Source of the DNA: Candidatus Aminicenantes bacterium UBA2190
GTDB lineage: Bacteria > Acidobacteriota > Aminicenantia > UBA2199
Assembly (NCBI GenBank): GCA_002335385.1
Contig: DCVK01000023.1
Coordinates: forward strand, 1-64,000
Direction: 5' to 3'
Length of the DNA: 64,000 nt
The notes beneath the pieces are model-generated. The model was not told the DNA's origin and searched no databases. It saw only the letters and a program-made list of their open reading frames with translations. This document shows positions 25,080-33,466 of the stretch, in pieces. Numbering within the stretch: position 1 is the stretch's first letter; each line of letters begins with the position of its first letter. A program made the position numbers and the translations under genes.

Positions 25080-27314
25080 TTATTTCACCTGGGAAAGGCA
25101 TTTTTCTTTCAGGAATAGCAGGAAGCCGGCGTCGATGCGGAAGATGTCGCCGCTCTCCTCGCCGCTTTCACTCTTATGATGGCGAAAGAAATAGAGGTCC
25201 CGGCCATCGGGCGAGACCAGCGGAAAATCTTCGCCGGCCGGCGTGTTAACGGCGTCGCCCAGGTTGATCGAAGGCGACCAGTTCCCCTGCCCGTCGCGGA
25301 AGCTGATGTAGATGTCCCAGCCGCCGCGATGGCCGGGGCCGTCCATCCAGGCGGTCAAGAGATAATCCTCGTCGGGGGCGACGAAGGCATGGCCGCCGAT
25401 CAGGCCCTGTGGCGCCTGCGGATCGAAAAGCTTCACCGGTTCGCCTGCTTTTTCCTCCGCGAACGGGCAGTTCCAAAGCCCCATGGACGAATAGTACAGC
25501 CTGCCGCTCCGGCCCTGGCTGGCCCGCCACTGGTCGCCCGGCCCGTTGATGGGCGCGGGCAGCGCTTTCGGCGGCGACCAGCCGTCGCCCTGGCGCTCGA
25601 CCATCCAGAGGTTGAACCCGTCGGCGTTGGGCTGATCCGCCAGCGGCCGGTCGGAACTGAAGAACAGGCGCCGGCCGTCGGGGCTGAACGTCGGCTCGAG
25701 ATCGGAATGAACTCCCGAAAAGGGGGCGGTGACGGAAGACTGCCAGATGCCGTCCCTGCGCTCCGTCCGCTGAATTTCCCACTGGCCGGGAGCTTTGCGG
25801 ACGGCGAAGAAGGCGTCGTTCTTGTCCGGGCTGAGAGCGAGGCAGAACTCGATGCGCCCCGGCAGGCAGATGACGCCGGGGGCGAAGATTTCAGCCCCGG
25901 TTGTCTCCGGCGGCTGCAGCTGTTCCAGCATTTTTTTGGCATTGTCATTGTTCGGATTCAATGCCAGGGATTTCTTGTAATTTTCGATGGCAAGTTCCTT
26001 TTTGCCATTTTTCAGACAGGCTTCGCCCAGGCTGTCGTGCGCATTGGCGGATCGGGGAAACATCTCAACGTTGAATTTGAAAACCTTCAAGGCCTGCAAA
26101 ATTTTCCCGGTATTCATCAGGCCATATCCGAGAAAATTGAACGATCCCTCGTCAAAATAGAACCTGCTGCCGCTCTCGCGCAGCTTTCTGAGCCTGGCCA
26201 TCGTTTCATCCAGCGCGTTCGGGCCGGCATTTTTGAGGAGCTCGGAGGCCAGTTTCTTATGCTGCAAAAAGAAGACGCGGACATGGGAGTGATGCTGCGG
26301 CCGCACCCATTGGTCGCCACGCTCCTTGTAAACCGGCATCGTTTTGACAAAAGCAAATTCCCGGTCCAGGGAGAATTGCTCCTGGATCTCGGCGAGGTCC
26401 CTGCCGGCAGCTTCCGCAGTCTTGACGCTGTTCCAGAGCTGGCGGATATAATCGAGGTGTTCACGGGCGCGCTCCCTGGTCCAGAGATCGGTCATGTCGC
26501 ACAAGACTCTTTCCACGGCATTTTCCCCCTCCAGGATCTCCTCCAGCAACGCAATCCAGCGGGGGACGTCCAGTTCTGCGTATTGGCCATAGGGATAGGG
26601 AGCGAGATGGTGCGAATGGAGGATGAATCCCGGGATGATCGCCAGCTTCTCCTCGGGAACGACCACGACCGTCATGCCGTTGTAGTTTCCGGCCTTGCCG
26701 AACCAGTTCAGCTCAAGAGTGAGGTCGCCCAGATCAACCTGCATCTTGTCGCTGAAAACCGTTTCGGGAAGCAAAAGGGAGAAGCCCTTCTCCAGTTCTT
26801 CGGCCCGCTGCCCGCAGGTGCGCAGCCACTGCTCTTCGATCACCGCTTTTTCAGAGCCTTTTTCGTGGGTTTCCAAGCGTTTGCGCGAGACCTCCTCCTT
26901 CCAGCGCCACATCTCGATGAGCTGCTTGATCTCCGCCTCGACCTCCTTTTCTTTCCCCCGGTACTTGTTCAGGAAGCTCTCATGGCCGATGATCGTCGTG
27001 TCCTTGTAGACGGCGTTGCCGCCGAACAGATCGAGCCGGTCGACCAGATTGAGCGCATAGGCGAAATCATTCCGCTTCAGGCCTTTGGCGATCGCTTCCC
27101 TGAATTTTTGCGCCGTGATCCCGGACCAGAAGGTGTTGAAGACGACCAGTCCTTTTTCGGACTGGATGACCAGCTGTTCGTCCCCGCCATCGGCAACGGT
27201 CACGACCGATACTTTGTCGGAAATGTTCCTGACCTGGAAGTTTTGCTTTGGTTCCTCACCGGGTACCGCTGTCCCAACCAGCAACAAACAGCCGATGGCA
27301 ATCAGTTTTTTCAT
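25080..27314 (-). CDS. Exported three-domain protein: degenerate metallo-beta-lactamase, TPR, PD40 propeller
   Basis: A 744-residue exported protein. Signal peptide about 1-19; metallo-beta-lactamase-like domain about 24-300. The metal motif, HGHVDH in the intact paralogue at 34044-35480, is replaced here by VDRLDL (91-96), although the following GGNAVYKDTTIIGHES aligns well. TPR module about 400-500 (NAHDSLGEACLKNG, ALNPNNDNAKK). PD40/TolB-like propeller about 505-730, opening with EIFAPGV, the signature of the PD40 paralogues at 31-42 kb, and containing TFSPDGRRLFFSSDRP and LVSPDGRDLYFF. AGGAGG precedes the ATG. Without the zinc ligands a hydrolase function is unlikely; a binding or scaffold role is more plausible. 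Confidence 0.85.
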   Translation of the reverse strand: MKKLIAIGCLLLVGTAVPGEEPKQNFQVRNISDKVSVVTVADGGDEQLVIQSEKGLVVFNTFWSGITAQKFREAIAKGLKRNDFAYALNLVDRLDLFGGNAVYKDTTIIGHESFLNKYRGKEKEVEAEIKQLIEMWRWKEEVSRKRLETHEKGSEKAVIEEQWLRTCGQRAEELEKGFSLLLPETVFSDKMQVDLGDLTLELNWFGKAGNYNGMTVVVVPEEKLAIIPGFILHSHHLAPYPYGQYAELDVPRWIALLEEILEGENAVERVLCDMTDLWTRERAREHLDYIRQLWNSVKTAEAAGRDLAEIQEQFSLDREFAFVKTMPVYKERGDQWVRPQHHSHVRVFFLQHKKLASELLKNAGPNALDETMARLRKLRESGSRFYFDEGSFNFLGYGLMNTGKILQALKVFKFNVEMFPRSANAHDSLGEACLKNGKKELAIENYKKSLALNPNNDNAKKMLEQLQPPETTGAEIFAPGVICLPGRIEFCLALSPDKNDAFFAVRKAPGQWEIQRTERRDGIWQSSVTAPFSGVHSDLEPTFSPDGRRLFFSSDRPLADQPNADGFNLWMVERQGDGWSPPKALPAPINGPGDQWRASQGRSGRLYYSSMGLWNCPFAEEKAGEPVKLFDPQAPQGLIGGHAFVAPDEDYLLTAWMDGPGHRGGWDIYISFRDGQGNWSPSINLGDAVNTPAGEDFPLVSPDGRDLYFFRHHKSESGEESGDIFRIDAGFLLFLKEKCLSQVK

Positions 27315-27367
27315 TTCAATTCCTCCTGCCGGGCGCACGGCGGCATCGCCAGCGCTGCCAATGATTA

Positions 27368-27822
27368 TCATATCACCGCCTCCGGTCCGGTTCCATATCT
27401 GGAAGGATATCTCGACCACAATTTTCTGTTGTGTTTTGCAGGGCGCAGCCCTCTTGCTTTCCAAAGATAAATCGTCAGGGCCATGAGCAATATTCCTGAA
27501 ACGATCTCACTCGCGACATCCTGCCCGTTGAGCAAGAAAGATCCCGATGGTTGGTAGGTGAACAGGCTTTTTCTCAGGAATTTGCTGTCACTCAGGCCCA
27601 TTCCGAACAGCGGCCCCATGGTTCAGTTCCAGATGAAATGCACTCCGATGCACATCCATAGGGCTCTTGTTTTTATATACAGGATTCCGAGAAAGGCCCC
27701 GGCCATGACCGCCACGGCGATGGAGTAAACCGTTATCCCCTCATTGCTCAAATGGGCTGCGCCGAACAATAGCGAGTAGATGCCCAGGCTGATGCAAAAG
27801 CTGCTGCCTTCGATCATTGCCG
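27368..27822 (-). pseudogene. CPBP-family intramembrane protease, 5'-truncated with an internal TGA
   Basis: Minus-strand reading from about 27822 gives LLFGAAHLSNEG, GAFLGILYIKTRALWMCIG and HFIWN, which is the C-terminal half of a CPBP (Abi/CaaX protease-like) membrane protein. A TGA at 27623-27625 interrupts it. The same frame then continues MGPLFGMGLSDSK and a last membrane segment to a stop at 27368, which matches the usual WN..GPLFG continuation of the family. The N-terminal part with the EExxxR motif is absent; the isochorismatase gene abuts the break. A single TGG-to-TGA change plus a 5' deletion explains it. Confidence 0.7.
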
Positions 27823-28404
27823 GAGCTGCAGGAAGAACATCATGGACTCGAAGCTCAGCGAATCGCAGATGTCCTTGACGGCGTTGGTGTAGTCGGGGTT
27901 GTGGCTCATGATGCCCTCGCGGATCATGAAGACCTTGTAGCCGCGCTCCACGCCTCCGAAATAGGTGGGCAGCACGCAGCCGGTCGCGCTCAGGCCGCAC
28001 AGGAAGACGGTATTGCAGCCCTTCTCCTTCAGGATCCGGTCCAGGTCGGTCTGGACGAAGGCGCTGGGAAAGCGCTTGACAACCCTGACGTCCTCGCCAG
28101 GGGGCAAGATCGTATCGACGAAGGCGAATTCCTTCGTGCCTTCCGCCGGTCCCCAGCGCAGGTCGCTGTGGTGGACGCGCACCACCGGGAGTTTATGCTG
28201 GCGGAAAAACCAGATTGCGCCGTTGATCACCCGCAGGGCGATCTTCTGCTCCTGTTCCGACATCAGCGGCAGGTAGGCGTTCTGCACGTCGACCACCACC
28301 AGCGCCGGCCGGATCGCCTCGCCGGTTCCTTCCGGCTGCGCCATTCCCGCAACGGGGAGCAGCATCCAGATCAAGGTCAGAATCAAGACCTTTTTTTCAT
28401 TCAT
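27814..28404 (-). CDS. Exported isochorismatase-family cysteine hydrolase
   Basis: A 196-residue protein with signal peptide 1-22 (cleavage after GMA) and a single isochorismatase-like domain. The catalytic triad of the family is visible: Asp39 in LVVVDVQNAY, Lys110 in VVKRFPSAF, and Cys143 in LSATGCVLPT preceded by the cis-peptide region. Substrates of this superfamily include nicotinamide, ureidoacrylate and N-carbamoyl compounds; the exported location is uncommon. AAGGAGG lies 8 bases upstream of the ATG. It ends at the broken end of the CPBP remnant, so its own last residues may have been altered by that rearrangement. Confidence 0.87.
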   Translation of the reverse strand: MNEKKVLILTLIWMLLPVAGMAQPEGTGEAIRPALVVVDVQNAYLPLMSEQEQKIALRVINGAIWFFRQHKLPVVRVHHSDLRWGPAEGTKEFAFVDTILPPGEDVRVVKRFPSAFVQTDLDRILKEKGCNTVFLCGLSATGCVLPTYFGGVERGYKVFMIREGIMSHNPDYTNAVKDICDSLSFESMMFFLQLRQ

Positions 28405-28495
28405 GCTCGAAACCTCCTTTTGTTCCCGCGCACAGGACTGCCGGACGGCGCGGATATTTTTCATCTTACTCTGTCCAGTAGAATGATTTTGATAG

Positions 28496-29452
28496 TTATT
28501 TCCTGCCCCAACTTGGCCAACCGTCCCATTCGCTCCGATGGGTCAATCTTTTTTGATTGCTGCCGTCGGCGCTCATGGTGTAAATCTCAAAATTGCCATC
28601 CCTCTCGCTCTGAAAAACGATGCTGTTCCCATCCGGCGACCAGCAAGGATTCTCGTCACGGCCATTTGCGGTTGTGAGTCCAACATCCCCGCTGCCATCT
28701 GGATTCATTATGTGAATATCGCCTTGAGTACCGCTACCGCTTATTACTGTCAGCCCGTAGGCTATCTTCTCGCCATCGGGGGACCAAACCGGAAATATTT
28801 TATGGCCCGAACTGTTGGTTATCCGCTGTTGATTTCCGCCATCACCATCCATGGTATAAATCTCATAGTTGCCATTTCTGTTCGACATAAAAAGAATTTT
28901 AGCGCCAGCGGGCGATTCAATCGGACGTTCATCCCTGTATGGGTTATCGGTCAACCTCACCTGATTTGTTCCATCCGCATTCATCATCCAAATTTCGGTT
29001 CTATTGGTGGAATCGACGACAAAGTAGATTCTTGATCCATCGGCTGACCAGGACGGTTGATCCTCCGCATCATATGAATGGGTCAGTCTTTGCTGATCGC
29101 TCCCGTCCACATTCATCATGTAGAGATCTCGCGAGTTATCCCGTTCACTGACAAAGGCGATCTTTGAAAAATCGGGCGAGAAAGCCGGGCACTCATCGCT
29201 GGCGGAATTGGTCGTCAGCTGTCTTATTCCGCTGCCATCGGCATTCATGATATAAATATCACGGTTCCCCGATTGGCCCGAATAAAAGGTTATTATTCCT
29301 CCACCTCTGCCATCCAGGGGCGTGATGGCGGAATCGGGATCGGGTTCCGGTTTGACTCCTTCACAGCCACAAAAATTTAGAACGAGCGCGAATAAACAGG
29401 CAATGATAAACAAATAATTTGTCCTTCTGGCATTTGAATTGATCTTATTCAT
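28496..29452 (-). CDS. TolB-like six-bladed PD40 propeller lipoprotein
   Basis: A 318-residue protein with N-terminal hydrophobic segment IIACLFALVLNFCGC (probable lipobox at the last Cys) and then six tandem PD40/TolB-type repeats. Each carries an IYxMNxDGS turn followed by QLT/RLT: for example RDIYIMNADGSG, RDLYMMNVDGSD, TEIWMMNADGTN, YEIYTMDGDGGN, GDIHIMNPDGSG and FEIYTMSADGSN. The regularity indicates a complete six-bladed propeller. Codon use is visibly more AT-rich than in the neighbours, which may mark recent acquisition. It lacks the YLGQxPPG signature of the other PD40 proteins of this window. Function: probably protein- or glycan-binding in the periplasm; unproven. Confidence 0.87.
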   Translation of the reverse strand: MNKINSNARRTNYLFIIACLFALVLNFCGCEGVKPEPDPDSAITPLDGRGGGIITFYSGQSGNRDIYIMNADGSGIRQLTTNSASDECPAFSPDFSKIAFVSERDNSRDLYMMNVDGSDQQRLTHSYDAEDQPSWSADGSRIYFVVDSTNRTEIWMMNADGTNQVRLTDNPYRDERPIESPAGAKILFMSNRNGNYEIYTMDGDGGNQQRITNSSGHKIFPVWSPDGEKIAYGLTVISGSGTQGDIHIMNPDGSGDVGLTTANGRDENPCWSPDGNSIVFQSERDGNFEIYTMSADGSNQKRLTHRSEWDGWPSWGRK

Positions 29453-29501
29453 ATTTGTTCTCCCAATTATTAATTGTGATTGTTTTGTTCATTTTCTATT
29501 C

Positions 29502-29597
29502 CTACGGTCTCAAACCTTCGATGAAGGTCCAGATGGCCAGCAACGGGACCGCGAGCCATAGCGACGTCCATGCGATGACTGTTTTCAGTGAGCTCAT
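29502..29597 (-). CDS. Small ORF: 31-residue single-span membrane peptide
   Basis: An ATG at 29597 preceded by AAGGAGG with 4 bases between opens a 31-codon frame ending in TAG at 29502-29504. The peptide begins MSSLKTVIAWTSLWLAV, contains one hydrophobic Trp-rich stretch (about residues 7-24) and ends FIEGLRP. The ribosome site is among the best in the region, which argues for translation. It lies alone between the LolA-like protein (ends the other side at 29640) and the propeller lipoprotein start at 29452, all on the minus strand. Confidence 0.5.
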   Translation of the reverse strand: MSSLKTVIAWTSLWLAVPLLAIWTFIEGLRP

Positions 29598-29639
29598 CCT
29601 GCCTCCTTGACAAAGATATTTCGTCTTCGTCCCCGCCGT

Positions 29640-30401
29640 TTATTTGAAGAAATCCTTTCCGAAATCTTCATTGATTTTGACTTCCTCCACGATGAACAAG
29701 TGGGGCGGCGCGGTTTTGTCGTGAACCCTCATCCAGATATGCGGGAACAGCACGCCTCCCACTTCCCGATAATCGTAATAAAACATGGGCGAGTCCTTCC
29801 GGGGGGAACTTGTCGGCCAGATGCCGTGCAGCAAGCCGCTGTCGACATCGAAATACAGATCTTCAATGACTTTGTCGGGATATGCGCGGCGCAAATGGTA
29901 ATACGCAAAAGGTTCCGTTTCAAAGGCTTCAAGCCCGACGTATTCATAGGCAATCTCTTGATTTTTATAATCGATGAAATTTCCATCAATTCTTTCATGG
30001 CGCATGGATTTCGCCCACCATTCGGTGAGTTCCCTGCGGCCGGCGGGAGAGACGGACCAGGTTTTCTCTCCGTCGCTCAGGGTGTAGCTCTTGTCTTCGG
30101 GGGACCTCATCGCGCGAAAAAAGTTGGGTTGTTGATGATAGCGAAGCACGGGAATGTCCCCCGTTCCAAATCGTGCATTTCTTCCCTTGACCATCATGGT
30201 TTTCACCGCCAGAATAGCTTCACGGCCGCCAATGGCTTCCACATGCCTGGCGATGACCGCATCGGCCGTCGTGAGCAGCTTGTCGCCAAGACGTTCTTTG
30301 ACTTTGTTAATGTTATTCTGGCTAATGGATTCCGCCTGCTGTGCCCCGACGATCAGTGCCGCTGCCAGCAGAAAACCAGCCACAAGGATCAGTTTTTTCA
30401 T
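29640..30401 (-). CDS. Exported LolA-like (outer-membrane lipoprotein-sorting-like) protein
   Basis: A 253-residue protein with signal peptide 1-20 (cleavage after VGA). The segment VIARHVEAIGGREAILAVKT is typical of a large group of periplasmic LolA/LppX-like proteins, as are the following antiparallel strands (MMVKGRNARF, FYYDYREVGGVLFPHIW). Such proteins have an open beta-barrel that can carry a lipid or lipopeptide. No lipid-binding residue can be assigned with certainty. AAAGGAG precedes the ATG. It heads a lower-GC group with the 31-residue peptide and the propeller lipoprotein. Confidence 0.8.
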   Translation of the reverse strand: MKKLILVAGFLLAAALIVGAQQAESISQNNINKVKERLGDKLLTTADAVIARHVEAIGGREAILAVKTMMVKGRNARFGTGDIPVLRYHQQPNFFRAMRSPEDKSYTLSDGEKTWSVSPAGRRELTEWWAKSMRHERIDGNFIDYKNQEIAYEYVGLEAFETEPFAYYHLRRAYPDKVIEDLYFDVDSGLLHGIWPTSSPRKDSPMFYYDYREVGGVLFPHIWMRVHDKTAPPHLFIVEEVKINEDFGKDFFK

Positions 30402-30455
30402 GTTGATCTCCTTTTTATGCTATTGATTCAAATCTTGATCGATTCCTTAATCGAT

Positions 30456-30539
30456 CTATGAAGCTTGAATCGCCTGTTCCACTCCGGGGGCGAAAAGTTC
30501 CGGCGTCGTGCCCGAAGGCTTATGGCCCTGTGAGTTCAT
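30456..30539 (-). pseudogene. N-terminal remnant of a PD40 signature-family gene
   Basis: A 27-codon minus-strand frame from ATG (30539) to TAG contains HKPSGTTPELFAPGV. This matches the start of the propeller genes of this locus (for example QKPPGMTPEIFAPGI in the gene ending at 31664), and the DNA is also similar (GCGAAAA.TTCCGGCGTC in both). It is followed by unrelated sequence, so only a shred of the gene remains. It lies just beyond the 3' end of the 12-kb operon. Confidence 0.65.
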
Positions 30540-30601
30540 TTATCAGCCTCTGTATTCATATCCCTGTCTGAGCCGGGTTTCCAATTTGGAGTTGCAGCGG
30601 A

Positions 30602-31660
30602 TCATTCCCCGTTCTTTTTTTCAAAGAGGCTCGAATAGAGCTTGCGGACATAGTTCTCGGGGACCTTGTCGATGGGGTAGGAACCGTGCATCAGTACGTG
30701 GAGCCAGCGGCCGTCGCGCTTCTCCAGCACCCCGGTCTGGAAGACGTTCTTCAGGCAGGATTCCTTGCCCTTGAAGGAACCGCAGTCGTCTAGAAAGCAG
30801 GAGTACCAGGCCACGTCGCCGGAACGCGAGAAAACGATGCGCAGGTCCCGGAACTCGAAGCGCGTCCCGCGGAAGTCAGGGTCCCCCCACGAGTCGGCGT
30901 ACTTTTTGAAATTCTCGAGCCCCACCACCTGGCTGTCGGAAAAAAGCCAGAAATGGAACAGGTCGTCGGCCCACAGGCGGAACATGGCCTCAAAGTCCTT
31001 CTCGATGGCCCAGCCGATCGACTGTTCGATGGCGTGTTTCACTGCCGCGTACTCAGCGGAGGCCTGGCTGGCCGCGAACTCCCGTTCGATCGCGTCGCAT
31101 AGCTCCTTGACGGGAGCGCTCTCGAAGCCGTCGCCGGGAGGGGGACCGCCGCCGCGCGGGCCGAGCAGCAGGCCCTCACGGACCAATGTCACCTTATCCG
31201 GGAACAGGGCCGGTGGCTCCAGGTCGGTCAGGCCAGAGGCCCGGACGAGGAAATTTCCCACGCAGAAGGAGGCGATGAGCATGCCGTCGGCATGAGCCTT
31301 CTTCAGGAATTCCAGCACGATCGGATCCTCCTTAAACTTGCGGAACTGCGGGCCGCTGGGGATGATCAGCACGTCCCAGGCGGAGAGATCCTTCAGGTCG
31401 GGGATGAGGATGTCGCTCGTCAGCAGCACGTCACGCTTCTTGTTGTAGCAGCCGCGGTACTCAGCGTCGACGCCGACCCGCTTTTGTGTCCAGCCCCTGG
31501 ACTCCATCTCCTTTTGCAGCGGGAAATAGGCGTCGCCGAACCACTCGCCTAAAAGCACCAGCGCGCGCACCGGCCGCGGCTGTTCCCGTCCAACCAGGTC
31601 GGTCGGCGCCGCCATGAGCAGGAGCACCAAAATGGCCGAAAAAATGGATATCTGTTTCAT
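30602..31660 (-). CDS. Exported DJ-1/PfpI-like protein fused to an NTF2-like domain
   Basis: A 352-residue protein. Signal peptide 1-24. DJ-1/PfpI (class I glutamine-amidotransferase-like) domain about 30-190, with VLIIPSGP and the nucleophile-elbow cysteine in IASFCVGNFLV. NTF2/SnoaL-like domain about 205-340 (EQSIGWAIEKDFEAMF, RDLRIVFSRSGDVAWYSC, GVLEKRDGRWLHV). The second domain is clearly paralogous to the stand-alone protein at 37445-37996. It starts 3 bases after the PD40-MBL stop, so the two are translated together. DJ-1-type proteins act as glyoxalases or chaperones; exported ones are poorly understood. Confidence 0.85.
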   Translation of the reverse strand: MKQISIFSAILVLLLMAAPTDLVGREQPRPVRALVLLGEWFGDAYFPLQKEMESRGWTQKRVGVDAEYRGCYNKKRDVLLTSDILIPDLKDLSAWDVLIIPSGPQFRKFKEDPIVLEFLKKAHADGMLIASFCVGNFLVRASGLTDLEPPALFPDKVTLVREGLLLGPRGGGPPPGDGFESAPVKELCDAIEREFAASQASAEYAAVKHAIEQSIGWAIEKDFEAMFRLWADDLFHFWLFSDSQVVGLENFKKYADSWGDPDFRGTRFEFRDLRIVFSRSGDVAWYSCFLDDCGSFKGKESCLKNVFQTGVLEKRDGRWLHVLMHGSYPIDKVPENYVRKLYSSLFEKKNGE

Positions 31661-31663
31661 GGT

Positions 31664-33466
31664 TTACTCCGAAAAAGTCCTGACCGGTATGCTGGGCAGC
31701 AGCAGGAAGATGTCCTTGTAATGCTGGCGCACCATGTCGATCTTGGAGGGCGCATCGCTTTCGAGGCGGATGGGCAGATGGGTCAGGCCGATGTGTGCCG
31801 GCCGGATCACCTCCTGCAGCAGCTTGGCCATCTCGGGATGCAGGGGAAACCAGAAGTGGACCAGCGCCAGGTCGATCTTCGCCTCCGCCAGGCCGAAGCC
31901 GCGGTACTCGTCGAGAGTCGCGTCGGCGTCCCCCTCGTGAAAGACATTCCAGCCGTTGAGGCGGAACCGGAACATCAGGTTCATCGGCTCCTCCTTCTTG
32001 CCGCTGTGCAGGGTGCGGCAGGCGGCAAGGGAGACGCCGGCGATCTCGCGCTGCGCCTTTTCGCCCATCTTGAAGCCGAGGGGCACGACGCGAGCGGCGA
32101 TCTTGGGCCAGCCCGCCTCCTTGCGCATCTCGGCCACCGCGTCCTCGGGAACGGCCAGCATCGCCTCGGGATTGGTCTCCAGAAAGCGCACGGCCAGGGG
32201 CGCGGCAAAATGGTCGGGATGGTTGTGGGTGACCAGCGCCAGATCCACGCCGTCAAACGGCGCCTCGCCCTTGACGATCTTGTCGAGCACTGCGGGATCA
32301 GGGCCACGGTAATCGGCAGGAGGCTTGTCGAACAGGGCATCGATTAGAATCTTGGTTTCACCCGAGGCCAGCATGACGCCCGAATTGGCGACGCGGGTGA
32401 GCTCCAGGGGTTCCCGAACATTCCTGGGCTTTTCCGGGGTACCTGCCTCCGTCTCCATTCCTTCCGCTGCCTGGGGCCGAAGGGCTTCGATGACCTCGGA
32501 GGAGACCCAGTAGATGTCGCCCAGGCCGTTGCCGGGAAGGTTGTGCGCCTTGGTGAAATCGGCCAGTTTGACCGGGGCTGCCGGTACGCGGCCTTGCTCG
32601 AAGCGATGGCTGGTGAAAAAAAGATATTTCCCGTCCGGGGAGAGCATCGGGCAGAACTCGGGGCCGGGGGAGTTGACCTTTTCGCCCAAGTTGGCGGCCT
32701 GGGTCCAGGCTCCGTCGCCGCCGCGGAAGCTGACGTACAGGTCGCTGCTCCCCAGTCCCCCGGGCCGGTTGGAGGCAAAGATGAGCAGGTTTTCTCCGGG
32801 ATCGACAAAAGGATCGAATTCGCGGTGCTGGGTATTGACCGCCTCTCCAAGCTTGACCGCTGCCGCGTAGGCGTCGCCTACCTTCTCCGAGCGGTAAATA
32901 TTGTTGGTGCCGGGCCCTTCGCGCTGGCTCGAGAAGAAGAGCGCCCCGCCCCGTGTCATCATGGGATAGTAATCGTGGCTGTCGGAGTTGATGGCCGGCC
33001 CCAGGTGGACCGCCTCCCCCCACCCATTCCCCCTTCGCGGCGCCAGCCAGAAATCGTTGTCCTTGCGGGGCTCCGCTTCTCCGGGCCTGGGCCGCAGGGA
33101 GCTGAATAGGAGCGCATCTCCCGTGGGCGAGATGCTGACGTCGATGTCGCCGAAACGGCAGGCGAACGGCAGCAGCCGCGGCCTTGACCAGGCGCCTTTC
33201 TCCATTTTCATCTGAAAGATCGAAGTGGCATTCGTGATGTTGCGCACGCAGAAATAGAACTCGCTGCCATCGGGCGAGAAGACGGAGTTCAACTCGTCCA
33301 GCCCGGTTGACACGATCCCCGGCGCGAAAATTTCCGGCGTCATCCCCGGCGGTTTCTGGCCCAGGTAGGAGCCGGCGAGCCTGGGCCATTCATCGGCAAG
33401 TACCCGTGGGGCAATGCCGGTCATGATGACAAGAATCAGAACGCTAAGAAAAGCTTTCTTTTGCAA
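31664..33466 (-). CDS. Exported PD40 propeller fused to a metallo-beta-lactamase domain
   Basis: A 600-residue protein read from TTG at 33466 (GAGGAGA 8 bases upstream). Signal peptide 1-24. The locus signature SYLGQKPPG and EIFAPGIVSTG lies at 33-55. The PD40 propeller covers about 56-345, with NSVFSPDGSEFYFCVR, FDPFVDPGENLLIFASNRP and MLSPDGKYLFFTSHR, and the closing motif DIYWVSSEVIEALRP. From about 375 onward follows an UlaG-type metallo-beta-lactamase domain with an intact THNHPDHF metal site and FHEGDADATLDEY. Its neighbours at 38021, 40243 and 41271 are the propeller without the enzyme domain, so this is a fusion. Metal-dependent hydrolysis of an unknown substrate is likely. Confidence 0.88.
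   Translation of the reverse strand: MQKKAFLSVLILVIMTGIAPRVLADEWPRLAGSYLGQKPPGMTPEIFAPGIVSTGLDELNSVFSPDGSEFYFCVRNITNATSIFQMKMEKGAWSRPRLLPFACRFGDIDVSISPTGDALLFSSLRPRPGEAEPRKDNDFWLAPRRGNGWGEAVHLGPAINSDSHDYYPMMTRGGALFFSSQREGPGTNNIYRSEKVGDAYAAAVKLGEAVNTQHREFDPFVDPGENLLIFASNRPGGLGSSDLYVSFRGGDGAWTQAANLGEKVNSPGPEFCPMLSPDGKYLFFTSHRFEQGRVPAAPVKLADFTKAHNLPGNGLGDIYWVSSEVIEALRPQAAEGMETEAGTPEKPRNVREPLELTRVANSGVMLASGETKILIDALFDKPPADYRGPDPAVLDKIVKGEAPFDGVDLALVTHNHPDHFAAPLAVRFLETNPEAMLAVPEDAVAEMRKEAGWPKIAARVVPLGFKMGEKAQREIAGVSLAACRTLHSGKKEEPMNLMFRFRLNGWNVFHEGDADATLDEYRGFGLAEAKIDLALVHFWFPLHPEMAKLLQEVIRPAHIGLTHLPIRLESDAPSKIDMVRQHYKDIFLLLPSIPVRTFSE

Noticed and set aside
25176..27470. A 764-codon plus-strand frame across the MBL-TPR-PD40 gene
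   Set aside because: Mirror of a gene with signal peptide, ribosome site and clear domains; no recognisable protein features of its own.
27623..27625. Selenocysteine at the TGA inside the CPBP remnant
   Set aside because: The site aligns with a non-cysteine position of the family, the gene lacks its N-terminal half, and no convincing SECIS-like stem-loop follows directly.
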